Positions 24,655 through 36,960 of a stretch of DNA of 64,000 nt are shown here, piece after piece (position 1 is the stretch's first letter; each line of letters opens with the position of its first letter). Where the stretch lies: positions 20,565,155 through 20,629,154 of the forward strand of contig JADWOT020000004.1 in assembly GCA_036345935.2 (NCBI GenBank), given 5' to 3'. The stretch comes from Taenia hydatigena. Its lineage: Eukaryota > Platyhelminthes > Cestoda > Cyclophyllidea > Taeniidae. The notes below the pieces were generated by a model. It worked only from the letters and a program-made list of their open reading frames with translations, searched no databases and had not been told where the DNA came from. The position numbers and the translations under genes are program-made.

Positions 24655-27600
24655 TTCGATATCTTCCTCACACACATCCAACTGTTATGCTCATCATACA
24701 TCAACTCTCATTTTTTCATCTCATACGGGGTTATTTGAGCTTGCAGGAGAGGTTTATTCACCGGCCTGTTCACTTACCAGTTGTTAACGGGCCCTTCAAA
24801 TGCCAGACCGTTTGACAAATCCACTGGGTTAGTTGGACCCAGTCCTGCGTGAGTTTATGTTGGGCAGAGTGTGTAAAAGTCAGAGGATGATGGTGAGGGA
24901 TGGGGAGAGAGAGGTAAGAAAGCAAACTGCGAGGAATTTGAGACTGATGAAGTGAACGAGAAGGAGGGTTGGATGGCGAAATACCACGGCAAGCCAATGG
25001 ATTAATAAGGAGGCATAAAAGTTGTTAAGGATATGAAAATTTTGGGAAAGGAAGGGAAAGAGAAAGAGAGAAGCAGATGGATGCACGATTTGTGTTGAAT
25101 TGAGGCATTGAAGTGAATGAGTAAAATTATAATGTTAGTAGTATCGTGGCTTTTTGAAAATCGTGAATTGGATGATTCCCATGGCAGAAGAAGGAGGGGA
25201 AGATGAGCACAAAAGTACGAAAATTGGGTTTCTTTTATCACATCTACCAATTTTTTTGTAACGGAACGGGAAAAGGACCGACGTTTCATCGGAAAAACAA
25301 CATTTATAGGGAACCCCAGAAATGCGACTCACAAGGCTTGCACTGTTTCGACACCACCTCTATGTTTTTCTTTAAGCAGACGAACATGCGGGCACCTTCA
25401 GTCCTAACAAAGGTGATGGAATGATGTTACTACCACAACCCTCCTCGTTGCGACGCTGAAGACCACAATCGGGCAAGAACGTGGTGATTGATTCTATTCA
25501 TCATAGTGTCTGGAAATCAAAATGGCGGTTAGAGCGAAGGGGTAAGGTCAAACTTCTCTTCATGGCTTGTAGAAGCAGGACAAGTTAGCAAGAGGATGGT
25601 GTTGGAATTGGCCAAAGACAAGTTCGACGAAGATGGGAAGGCAACCATCATGCCAGTTAGAAACACAATTTCAACCACCTTCAGAGTACTCCACGATATT
25701 GGCGGGGTATACTCCAGACGACCCACCAGCTGAAAGGACTAAAAGCACAACAAACCATTCTTCGAATCGTCTTGGCAAAGACACTGAAGATCGACAGCGT
25801 ACAACAGTAAATTAGCAAGCTTTGATGAAGGAATGCTCGGTTTACCAAAAGGGCACGCAGTAACAAAAAGAGAGAAGCTAGAGTTCCCATCGAAGACAAG
25901 GTTCCCCACGCCCAGAGGATGGCCCAAATGAAGAATTAATTAGAGCATCACTACAAAGTGTCTTGCCACATTCTACACCGCACCAGCATTTTTCTAGTTC
26001 TTGAGCGCCCCAAATGAATGCGCAAATCTCTTTTCAGTGTTATACTGCATTAGTGGAGGCAAAAAGTGGATTGAAATTGGCAAAGAACACTATGTGCATG
26101 GTAGGTAGCTCAATAGGAAAAAATTAAAAGGAGAGCACACAAAAAAGAAAGATCACACTTACAGAACTATCCAGTTCCCTCTGGGCAACCAAACCGACGG
26201 ACATATCTAACGATTCCCACATTCTCCGCCTTCTCCGCAATCTGCACCTCAGAATGCCAAATGTCCTTAGATGCCTACAATGCTAAGTGGTATCCTCTTT
26301 CCATATCATGCCATAAAGTCGTCTGCTTTCCTTCACAAATGTTAGGGTCCGCTTGTCACAGCACTGATAATTGAGCTATTCATTTAAAAACATACTGCCA
26401 ATTCGCAACTGGACTCATTTTTACTCATTCTTGCACGCATCTGCATCTGTACTGCTGCAAACACCAGTGCCTGTGAAGTGGTTACCTCATCACAGGGACA
26501 CGTTCTTACCAAGAGAATCGTAAACAAATGGCGCCAAACTCACACACTCACTCACCTCAATAAAATGCCCTGTTGGAGGCAGAATACGCCTCCTCCTCCT
26601 GCTGCGTCTTTATTTAATTATCTGCCTCTCCTCGTCCCTGCACCCCACACACAGATGCTATTCACCTGCTCCCCTCATCGGGACGACAAGCGTCACCGCC
26701 TTCTCGTCTAAACGGAAGAGTTAACATCAAGGCCTCTACTTGGTGGCATTCCATTCAATCATAATCCATTGGTGGCTAAAGCCAACATGCCCCATTTTTA
26801 GGTTACTAACACTCATCAACAAAAAAGGCACTGCTGTGACACGGCTTCTGGGCTGTTGTACAAACCCAGTCAGATGCACATTTTCCATATTCAGGCACTG
26901 AAATCATTTGATGATGAGATGGAGCGCACATCATCTACACCGATCGCATACAGCTGATCTGTCACCTGTGTATACGTATCTAAGGCTTACTCTAACTTCA
27001 CCAACTGAGTATTTAATTCACATTATAGACAATTCGTTAATTATACATCCAATCAACACTCACTCGTGTTACTTCTTCTGGGGCTCATATTGGTTCCTTA
27101 TGGCGACGAGGGTAAAGAGTGGGATGAAGTTTCGTGGCAGATGGTAGAAATTTCCAACAGACTAAGTAGTGATGACAGTGGGTCGTGTTATGCAGAGAGG
27201 TAATTGGAGATCCAGAATAAAGCGGTTAGCAGACTGTGGTGCATTCAAGCAAGTTAAAGATGGTGCTCAACAGGATTGTCACATTCTGCAGAATGCCAAC
27301 GCGAGTCGAGTCCATGAAGTCTGACCTGTCACGTAGAAATTAGACGGCGCCTACTAGCATTGTGCCTCTCCTCATTCGCCCACACTGCATGTCAAATGCT
27401 CGCCGCCTCGGCCAACGAAACGACAACTTTAAATTAGGCAAATCACCGCCTCATAATTCGCTGTATAATGTTGACTAGGAGAGCATACATTGAAAGGATC
27501 AGTCTTTAATCTCAGATGCATGCTGCAAACCGGCGACTCTAGCGTCGCCTTTGGCACTGGTATCGGTGTCAATGCATGAAGGAAGGAAGCAAGCACTGAA

Positions 27601-29730
27601 AGCATCAAGTTGGCGTAGTTTTTGCAGCGAGGTGGTGCAAAAGTTGAAGTTTAGCCTCTTGTGGTATCCTCCGTAATGCTTTGCCATCAGGCACAGGCGA
27701 CGTGCAAAGATGGATGCACTAGCCACTGTTGACGTCAAGGACATTTGGTGTAGAAGGGTGAATGCCAGGGAGAAGGAGGAGAATGTGAATGTGTTCAATT
27801 GCCTTCCCTTCTTTGTTGCTCAGAAGTAACGAACAAGTCCGATAGCGGAGCATCACTTTTATAAAACCTATGTTTTCTTTCGCACAATTAACCACGTATG
27901 TAGTGTTTAGCGTCGATTAATTCCTGTCCGGTATGCTGATCTGAGAAGGGGGATGTCTGGTAGTCAGTGGGACAGGCAATGCCCTCAGATTCCATCAACA
28001 TTGAACTCGGCGTCTTAAAAAGGCGAGAGACGGAGGTAGACACATGGTTGACATGCCTTCACAAAAGCACCTCATTAGTGAGCGCACGTTTGCGTTTGAT
28101 AGCAGACCTAAAAGGGAAACAAAATGAAGAGCAAGTCGTGCATTGGTCAAGCACACAAATAGCGAGTGACAAATTACGATTCAAATTTGGTTTTTTGATA
28201 GAACATTGAGAGACGCAATATTCCACGGGTCTAATTAATTCACAGTCAAATATTTTGACACTCGAATCACCAAATTAGGGTTACAAAAGTGAAGTCGCTA
28301 TGCGAATGGCAAAGGTAGGTGAGTTGTTTCCTGACGAAATCCTGCAAGTGTGATCATGAGATGTTTTGAAATTAATTGCTAAGCTCAATCTCTTAACCTG
28401 TTTTAAGGAAAAAACTTAACGAGATGTGATGCCGCGCGGAGTGACCTCCGTCGATTGAGCCTCAGGGACAGTTTTACTACAAACTGAAAAACACACGTTC
28501 GTGAGTAGTGGGTCAAAGGGCATTGTCTTCCAACAGCAAACAACTCATGTGCAGACAGCGTTGCATTAACAATTGCTGCTAAATTAGTTTCACCGATCAG
28601 CGGAGTTTTCGCTCCACAAGTAGTTGGCGGTGCTTACTCTCGAACCCATGTGCGCTGCATAAAATGCTTGAAACATTTCTAATCGGCAATAAAACACAGC
28701 CCATAATTTGATCTATGATTTTGCTGCCACAGGAAACCACCTGAAGTGATGACAGAATTCTCGCAAAATCATGGACTCAATGATGGCATTAGTTGCCAAT
28801 TCAACTGAAAGCCATTGTTATGCAGGAATTGCGCCTCCTCATTAATGACATCAACTACTTGACTACGCAGCAGGCACTACAGCAGAGACACTTCTCATAA
28901 CAATGGTCCATTAACGGACGTGGGAGGGGTAAACCACGAGGCATTGCCTTCTTGAGCATGATCAAGCAGCTGGAAGGTGGATATCATCGCGTGGATAGCA
29001 CTGACACTACGGACCATTGTAGGGCGATTCACTATCTCCTTCCCTTCCCTGCCAAAGCCTCCAGCATGAGAAGTTTGACTGTTGTGAAACATCTTCACTG
29101 CCGTAGACGAAATGGTGAATTGATTGGAGGTTGTGGGATGGCCACTGTCGGCGTCAGAGGAATTGACCCGCTCCTCAAGGTCGAGATTCGAATTGTGTCT
29201 CCGTCTCTCGCCTAAAGAGCCCATTTGATGAAACAGGTATCACAGCTTCTTCGCCAAATAAAGGTGAGCTCGAATGACACCAAAACCAACTTTCAGCCAA
29301 ACGCTCACTTTCTTCCATTCATCATGGCGCAAAATGCTGCATGGAGTCTCTTTGATCCATAGGGCAGAATCACCAACTTGAGGGTGGATTAAGTGATCCG
29401 TTGGGCGCTCGGCTCATGGTCCACTGCAAAGACTACTTAAATCGCGATGACAGCGCCTCCTCAGTGGCTCGTTAGTGGGAAATCTCACATCTGCTTACCT
29501 GATGGTCTCAAATCATACTCCATTCCACGTCTTGCAAGTCGTCCTCTTCGTATGTGCCTACTGGTGTTTTGTTTACACTTTCCACCCTATTTATGGTCGA
29601 AGATAATTGGCTTCTGGCTGACGATGGGGTCAGCACAACCATGCGAGACTTGAATTGGCTTACTTAAGTAGAGAATGCGCAGATTCTCACTGCGGAGGTG
29701 TAGGAGGTAGCGTCAAAAGGGTACAATTGA
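24655..29730. other. no confirmed gene; scattered open frames
   Basis: Minus-strand frames at 27499-27798 (99 codons) and 28895-29224 (109 codons) are the longest. Neither shows motifs I recognise, convincing splice sites or an internal paralogue. Around 26165-26275 an acceptor-like TTGTAG and a donor GTAAGT bracket a possible minus-strand exon, with no supporting homology. No mobile element recognised. Confidence 0.45.
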
Positions 29731-29733
29731 CAG

Positions 29734-30210
29734 GTGGCCTCCAACACCACCCGAAACTTTAGTAGCTTTCTCTGTAAGTATGTGCAAGTGGGCGTTTTTA
29801 GGGTGCTTAGAAAAATAAAGACCATAAGGCAGCGGCGTATGGAGGGTAGAGCACTTGTATTAAATCTTCGGTGGGATGAAACCATCAGCAGCACAACAAA
29901 GTGTGGAGAACATTTCGCCAATTATTTTGTAAATTTTTCGTGGTCCGGCATTGACCAAAGGATAAGAGCTCCACCTTGGGTTGGAGTGAGACTTGGGTTG
30001 CTTGTAATCCAACTGGTTCCAACGCTCAATTCTTTGTGTGGCTTGTGCCATTCTGTGGAGGAGGGTGATCCAAGAATCGATCTATCGCGATTCAGTATGC
30101 ATACATCGATGGCATTTCTGTTACTACGACGTTGTGACGAATTTGTCTTCGCTGCAGGCTAAGCAGTACTTCACCTCTGCAATTGACTGCATTCACAATC
30201 ATTGCTTATC
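29734..30210 (+). pseudogene. trypsin-like (S1) protease remnant, block B
   Basis: A 142-codon frame (29734-30162) includes RIRAPPWVGVR followed about 20 residues later by SLCGLCHSVE, the order seen in S1 peptidases (mature start, PW-V box, CGG). After an acceptor-like TTCGCTGCAG, the next segment reads AKQYFTSAIDCIHNHC, aligning with AGQFIISAAHCIHTHC at 19 kb. The catalytic histidine position is Asp here (AIDC), so this copy would be inactive. Nucleotide homology with block A is continuous from the GTATGTGCAAGTGG word (29775 and 18628) onward. No Asp or Ser segment was found. Confidence 0.4.
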
Positions 30211-30394
30211 GTGCTGATCCTCTTGTCGGTGTGGTATTCTGCATCTGCCAAGGCTAAGAAGTCAGAATATGCTTTCATGTTTACGTGTTCCAAATGGTCA
30301 TTTAACCCACCATCCTACGCCAACTGTCTCAATGTGTACCTATGCACGCATCAACATCTATAAACAGCGCGAAATGCATGGCCAACGTGCTGAA

Positions 30395-30721
30395 CTACCA
30401 ACGATCCATCCGACGCCTATGGCCTTGTGACGACCAATCGTGCTGCAGATCCACCTGGTGTATTGAATGGTGAGGAGCCTCAACAGGTTGCAGCTGATAC
30501 GATGTGTCGTAACGGTCGAGGCCATTCACAAACCTGTGATCCACTGTCCCAAAAAATGAGTGGTTTTTAAAACAATTCCTTTCGACATTTGGTAACTCAA
30601 TTAGCAATTCATATGTCTTTGCAAAAGGAATGTGGGTCGTAATGTTTGTGAGGGTTAAATGCTGTTCCCGAAAGGAACAATTTGCATCACTGAGCCACTT
30701 CGAGAGTTGATGAGACCTCAT
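30395..30721 (-). other. possible exon, 108 codons, fibronectin-III-like stretch
   Basis: The frame contains NCSFREQHLTLTNITTH followed by IPFAKTYELLIELPNVE, a strand-turn-strand pattern like the C-terminal half of a fibronectin type III domain. Part of it aligns with the frame at 19650-19832 in the paralogous block. No tryptophan-containing first half is evident and no splice sites were proven. Identification is weak. Confidence 0.25.
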
Positions 30722-31332
30722 TCAGGAATGACACGACGGAGGCTGGACAAGTCAGGTTTTACACAGCTTGATCCTCCAATTGGTGACAAATTCCACTCTC
30801 GTTTGGCTAAAAGAAAGTAAAAATGTCCTTCAAAGTCATCCGCATCTGTCCACAACATAGCCAATTCGCAAATCCGCCTTAGCTAGAGCCCAATCAAGCA
30901 CGGAATGTGTGCGTGCGGTAGTCAAACAAGTTTGTACTGCTTCTTATTATGGCAAAATACCAAGTTGCTGTCGAGGGCTTCTTGGAAGGTCTTATCACTC
31001 CTTAGGCATATAGATCAGACACATGCTTGCCATACAGTTAAAATTTACTGAGTTCTATGCTAGTGAAAATCCTTTCCAGTTCTATCAAGGTATCAAGCAC
31101 ATTTGTCGGCCTTTGACGAACGAACGAATTCATTTATAATGCTGCAAATAGCCTAACTTCTGACTGTAAGGCAAGCAAAATCAAGTCACCGCCTCCATGT
31201 TCCACTGAGTCGACAAGAGTTAATGCCTATTTCGGTGTGCATCTTACAGCGCCCTATGGATTGACGCGAAACACTTCATCGAGTTATAGAGCCATCCCCA
31301 CCTCCCTACTAGACCACCTTAGAATGCAACAG

Positions 31333-33264
31333 CTACAGCAAATTCAAGGTGACTACTTGATCAGTGCGTTTCTCCACTTGTAGGGGCGCCACATTCCCTT
31401 GGTTGGTCTCTTCCTCTTTGATGACCAAGTCAAGGTTGTCCAGTGCGTTTCTTGTCTGAAGCATAAACAAAACAATCCACCATTCGATTCTCGGAAAAAC
31501 AAACTCTTCACGACGAATTTGTGGCCAACAGTAACAGGACCAATGCGTGTCGGCAGAGGGCAGATTCACTGAGTGGATTCCAGACAGCTTCATAATGCAG
31601 ATTTACCTGTGATACTCCCTCTGGTGCGACAGTGTACTTCTCCATTTCCAAATGCGCCAAGGCTTCCTGTGTCTTGTGTGCCATCTCCTGGGCCTTAGCG
31701 AATCGTGTATAAAGTCCAACAGCCTTCACGAAGTCTGTCTGGCAAGCACCAAAAAGGAAAAGGCTTTAACGGAGTTAACAAAGCAGCGCATTCTTTTATG
31801 AAAAACAGCCAAAATGTGTGGTTAACGCATAGGATAAACGAGAACTGAAAGGCACCTCCTTGTCACCAAGCGATGCCAGCACATCTGGTATAGATTGCAG
31901 GATACTCTGCGCTCCCCCTACATCAACTCTCAATTTTGCCAGCTCCTTCTGGAAATTCAATTCATTCGCCTCCACCCTCACTTGAGCTCTGTTGAAGGCT
32001 CCATTTAGCGATGTCTCGATAGCTGCCACAGCTGCGTTCAACTCCTTGTGAAGGGGGACGAACTCCAAGGCGACTTCGCGCTGTCTACTTAGCAAGGCAT
32101 TTCGGACGTTTCGGAGGCTGGCAACAGCCTTGTTCAGGACGACTATTTTCGACATCTCGTCTTTTATTGCCTGCATAGGAAATGAGGGGACAGAAAAGTG
32201 GATTAGGCACGGTGAAGCACCCTTATTACAAAGGAGATTATTCGTGCAGCAGTTTGATTAGAAATGGAGTAGAGATGGACGTCAAGGGAGCGAACAAGGA
32301 GGGTGGGATGGTCACCCTCCTACTCTTACAGCAGTGCGATCGCCACTGAAATGAATCCGTGTAACTTGTGACGTTGCGCAGTCACCAGTCTGTCAAATCG
32401 TGCAAAAGTGAAACCACTAACCAGTGCAGAGTTATCTATCAGACTTGAGCCAAACCTTAGCCCACGAGACTGCGAGGGAACAGGAAATCGTGGACCTTCA
32501 CTCAGTAATTGCATGGATGCTCGGCACTGCCAAAAGCTCCACGACGTCCGCATTGGGTGGCATCTTCGTGGGCGAAGAAAGGAGGAGCGCACGCAGAACA
32601 ACTTTGTATTGGTAGGGAGAAAACAGGGCAGTCCCAGCAGATCACTCACCCGTTCGACACAGTACTAATAGTTACCGAGAGTTTAAGCTACCTTCAATTG
32701 CCAATACAAGATTTGATAGGCTCGAATAATTCCTCATCACCAAAGTGAATCAAAGATGAAGTATCCACTCTTTATCAAAGGGACGTCCAGTTGGTAGTCA
32801 AGACAAAAATGGAGCAGGTGGTTAAAAATTTACATTACTGAGTTGATCAGGGGGTTCCGGAGGGGTGTTCTGCGGAGGCTGCAGTTTCTTCACCTCCCTC
32901 GCAACTTTGGAGCCCATCCTAACTAGATTCCTCAAATTCACCTTCACGTCTCGTACAACCTGCAAAGGGAATGCAATGCTGAATGCTGGATTTGGAAGGA
33001 GAGGAGAGCAAAACACAGAGGGAAATGGGCGCAGCAGCGAGGTGAGATTGGCATCCTAACCGGACTGTCAGCAGTTTGTCGGACGAGAGCGTCGATTTGT
33101 CGTTTTGCTTTGGCGAGATCCAACTCTCTGTTCACCGCTACGCGCAACTCCTTCAAAGAACCTTCCAAAACACGAACAATTTCGTCCGCTATATTCTTTC
33201 CCGGGTCCAGGTCCGAGGATGTCGGCGTATGCTGCTGGAATTCTCCTTCACCCCTCACCTCCAT
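31333..33264 (-). CDS. gene B: paralogue of gene A (about 299 aa)
   Basis: Exons (minus strand): 33061-33264, 32834-32959, 31856-32170, 31607-31738 and 31333-31455, plus an upstream non-coding exon ending at about 33313. Introns are GT-AG with phases equal to those of gene A. Exons 4 (315 nt) and 5 (132 nt) have exactly the lengths of A's. Shared protein landmarks are AKRQIDAL/AKQQIDAL, PPDQLSN/SSDQLNS, a VVLNKA/VVSLNKA start to the long exon, AFNRAQVRVEA/AFNRALVKVEA, EMAHKTQEALAHLEMEKY and RNALDNLDL. The exon aligned to A's exon 1 has lost its ATG (TTT) and gained stops, so translation probably starts at 33264 (MEVRGEGEF), 16 residues later than in A. The C-terminus is longer (40 against 21 residues in the last exon). 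Mainly helical; function unknown. Confidence 0.75.
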
Positions 33265-33422
33265 CCTGTCTGTACCACAATGAAATAGTCATTTTCCTTC
33301 TCAATCACTTACTTTTCTATGCGTGCTATTTGAATTGCAACCTCGTCTCACCTTCTGTCTGCCAAGTTGTGCTGTGTGTACCACAGCACGGACCTAAACT
33401 TGGTATCAAACACTTGTCATTC

Positions 33423-33458
33423 CCATTGGTCAACTCGTGCTGCGGTCTCACCAATCAC
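33423..33458 (-). promoter_or_regulatory. gene B promoter CCAAT pair
   Basis: GTTGACCAATGGGA and TAGTGATTGGTGAGACC on the minus strand match the pair in front of gene A in order, orientation and approximate spacing, although the surrounding sequence has diverged. Confidence 0.45.
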
Positions 33459-34612
33459 TAGGATGTGTTAAGCACGTTCAGGTGGTAGCTGTGCTCGTAG
33501 ACTTCGCGGCACATGCTACTTCTCGTGCAGAAAATTCCAACACTGTTTATCAACACCAACCAACCAACCAACCACCCACCTGCACACACACATTCTCGGT
33601 TTTTAGTTCCGTAAGTCGTCAATCAAGCCAGCCCACGCCACAGAGACAATTTGTTCATATCTAACAAGTGTGTCAACACCCATTTCACAACCTGCTCGCT
33701 ACTGACTGTGCGTTGGTAAGGATAAAACGATTACTGTTGTAGCTACATGAAGGCTCCGGAAAATGGGATAAGCTGGCCAAATGATGGGATCGAAAATGAA
33801 CAATGCGGATGATGCAGAGGAGTTTGGAGGGTAGGATAGGGCATACGGGATTAACAGTGGTCAGCTACCGATGTCCACCATCCATTGCCATTTTCTCCTC
33901 TCCTCTTTCAGATCGGTGCTGTATTTTCCACTCCTCTGCTCGATAGTTTCGCTCAACCCAGCTTGGACGCAAGTCATACGCCTACGCACTATCCATGTGG
34001 TGGGTCAACTTTGTCAAAACTTGCCACCAAAGCGCCTCCATATCCAACTCCGATCCACTTTACTTCAAGTGGCACTGTCTTTGGATGGCGACACTTGCAT
34101 CGCTTCCACCTCCAAACACCAATGAATTTGTCGCCTTCATTCCCACCATCCATCGAATGCGCTCACTCTCCTATCGCTTCCATGTCTCCAGCGCTTCCTT
34201 CTCCTTCGATCAGCATCTCACGTAGAACCAAAACAAGCCACATGCATTAAGAAATCTGAACACTTCACACACCGTCATCATTAGACTTGCGATGAGATGC
34301 TCGCGTGGCCTCCGTGAAAAATGCGCACTCAAAGGAAGAGCCGAAATGGGACCAAGAAATACGACCACGTCACTCATCAAATCATATTCATTGATCCAAG
34401 TTAAGTTTAAAGGGTCCAAAAATTATTGCTGGGATGGAGGACGACACAGAGCAGATCACATCGGATTCGACGCAATCAGATTAGGGCTGAGCAAATCAGA
34501 TCAAAGCGAATGAGGCCAGTCACTCGTATCACTAAGAACGTCAATCTGCATTTGCGTCTGACATCGGATATTGTTGGAGATTCTCTCCACAATGCTGTGA
34601 TAGTTTTGCGAC

Positions 34613-34870
34613 CGGTGAGGATGAGATGAGCGTCTGTTAGGAATTGAATCCAAAAGACGTCTTCGTGTCATCAAGTGAGGTGATTGGAATAGTGGCATAA
34701 AAGGCTTTAAATAAGTCTCTATCCCTTTGAAATCTTGACAGTTTTTAAGGCGAACAGAGGCACCGCCGTCTGCGTCGGAAGAGATGAAATGAGCACCAGT
34801 TAGAAATTGAGTCCTAAAAAGACATGGCTTTGTGTCACAAAGTGATTTGACTAGGACAGTGTTTTAGCAG
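34613..34870. repeat. imperfect tandem duplication, offset about 170 bp
   Basis: GAGATGAGCGTCTGTTAGGA... at 34624 recurs as GAGATGAAATGAGCACCAGT... at 34781. Over some 85 bp the two copies keep collinear words (AATTGA-TCC-AAAAGAC, TGTCA-CAA-GTGA). Non-coding. Confidence 0.55.
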
Positions 34871-35489
34871 AATCGAAATGAATGTCAATCGCCTTAGTAT
34901 TTGGCGGTTGCTACAATTTAAAGTTTTGATATTTGTCAGATCGACCGCCTTGTTCCATAACTGCTGAACTCTCATGGTAGATGCCGACCCACTACTGTTA
35001 GCTACCGACTTAGTAGATGTCGAGGCCCCCACAACAGTTTTTGTCTCATCCGTGTGCCTGCTAATGTATTGTACCCTTCACTCCTCGGTGGCAGATCATA
35101 CGGTAGTTAAAGTATGCCCAATCATTTCAAAAAATCAAGTCCAGCTTACTAAATAACCGTGAAACTCAGCATTCCTACAGATAAAACGAGACGGGTGTGA
35201 GAACAACGATTTACAGCATCGACTTAAAGTAGTAAACCACAGAATCCGCAGTTTTTTTAATGCATGGGTTGATCGTCTTCCCACGGAAACCAAATAATCG
35301 CCGAATTGGATGACGACATGGACACGCTTTCCTCTGCGTGTGCTATGCCAATGCGTTTTGTAGTGAGGAAATGGAGAAGTGGGGTGGGCGGCGGTTTTGC
35401 ACACCCAGAGTGGGAGTCGGAATTGGCCCCAAATTCGATGCAAAATGAAATATTGGTAACAACTGAAAGCAATAAAGCACAGTTTTCAA

Positions 35490-35588
35490 TGTAGCGTCCC
35501 GAGGCTCCCTCAAAGACAAAAGAAGGCTGAATACTAGGGTGGAATGTATATATTCAGCGGGCAGAGGGAAATAAAACAAAGTACTACA
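35490..35588 (+). mobile_element. solo LTR of the TRIM-like element (copy 2, internally deleted)
   Basis: This 99-bp copy begins TGTAGCGTCCCGAGGC and ends GTACTACA. It is flanked by the 5-bp repeat TTCAA (35485-35489 and 35589-35593). It lacks the central GGCATGGCCC... part found in the other copies. Confidence 0.7.
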
Positions 35589-35899
35589 TTCAACACTTAT
35601 GAAATAGGAGTCTTTGGGTAGCATTGTAACTGATTCGTTAATTCGATTGTAAAAGTCCTAATAAAGTTTTAGTTATTTTTGGACATCATTATTCGCACAC
35701 AGAAGTCGCAACGCTTTTAGGCGCTCTCTGCACTTCCCTTTATAAATAATATGAAAAACATATTGCTATAAATGTGAAAGCAAAGAAAAATCAACCAAAT
35801 CAGTTTTGTAGCATCGCTTAATCCAAGACCCGTTGTGCATGGGGTGCATGCTGCCTTTAGCCAACAGGTTTCACGCTTTTCACGCTAAAATATGTGTTT

Positions 35900-36960
35900 A
35901 AATTAATAGTGAAACTGTTACCGAGGGCAATGTGCGCGATATCACAGACCGTGTTCCTAACAGAGTGCCTTTAAATTGCACCTTTCGGTGCAATGCCTCA
36001 CTTAAAACAAAACAAAATCTTTGATCAGGAATCATCACATTGTAGATTTACTAGGTAATAAGGGCCTAGACAAGCAATTCATTTTTCATAAGCTCATGTA
36101 GGAAATTTGTCTTAAGAATTGCCGTATCTGGCCTTATTTTGGGCACGATGATACTAGCTTTATATATTTAAATGTAAATTTGGTACTTCAGTGTTTTATG
36201 ATATTCAGTAAACCTGAAAATCCTGTCGTTTTACACTCTGCAAAGCCAGAAATTATTTCACAGTCTACGACAAAAACTGCAACTGAATTTTAATGCGAAA
36301 TCAGTTTTGCATACCTAATTAACACTTGATTTCCTCCTAATTTAAAACTCATTTGATGACACAACATTTAAATACTTTTCTACCGATGCATCGAAGAATT
36401 TTCATTTTTCTGTAACAATTCTTTTCTCCTAGATCGCACCGCCTTCGAGGGCCAACTGAGCAAGGAAATGAACCGCATGATATCACAGACGACGTCCCTT
36501 GCAGATCCTGGTACACTTGGATACTTCCACTTCCAAGGATCCCTTTTTAGCCGTATTTTTTCCTAAAGCAAGATAGGATACTCCATTTATGGCAATCATA
36601 TCCAGGCTATTTTACAATTAGAGTTTAATCAGGCAATTCATTATCCATATGACCACGCCGCTTTGGTATTTTGGAGTCTCAATTTAACCAGTAAGTCCAG
36701 AATTTCGTTGCTTTACAAACTGCAAATCTAGGAATCAATTTACAGGTAAAGTAAACACAATTTATATGCATTTGACTAAAGCGTGGTTTTGCCTAATTTG
36801 GCTCACTTCCAAGTTGAATTCTAGCTACCAAAGCCTTTTATCACTAACATGTCGAATTATTTTGCGTTTCTGTAACAATCTATTATGCTTCCTCCATCAC
36901 ACCTTAAACAACTAATTACAGACGAACTTTAGTGTGCATTTCACCCTACTTATAATCGAT
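35900..36960. repeat. two degenerate tandem units of about 530 bp
   Basis: Unit 1 starts near GATATCACAGACCGTG (35938) and unit 2 near GATATCACAGACGACG (36479). They share collinear words: CAGTAAACCTGAAAATC / CAGTAAGTCCAGAATTT, TTTACACTCTGCAAA / TTTACAAACTGCAAA and TTTCTGTAACAATTC / TTTCTGTAACAATCT. The second unit begins with an exon-like segment after TTTTCTCCTAG (about 36432), reading TAFEGQLSKEMNRMISQTTS. That segment may be a real exon but has no visible partner. Confidence 0.5.
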
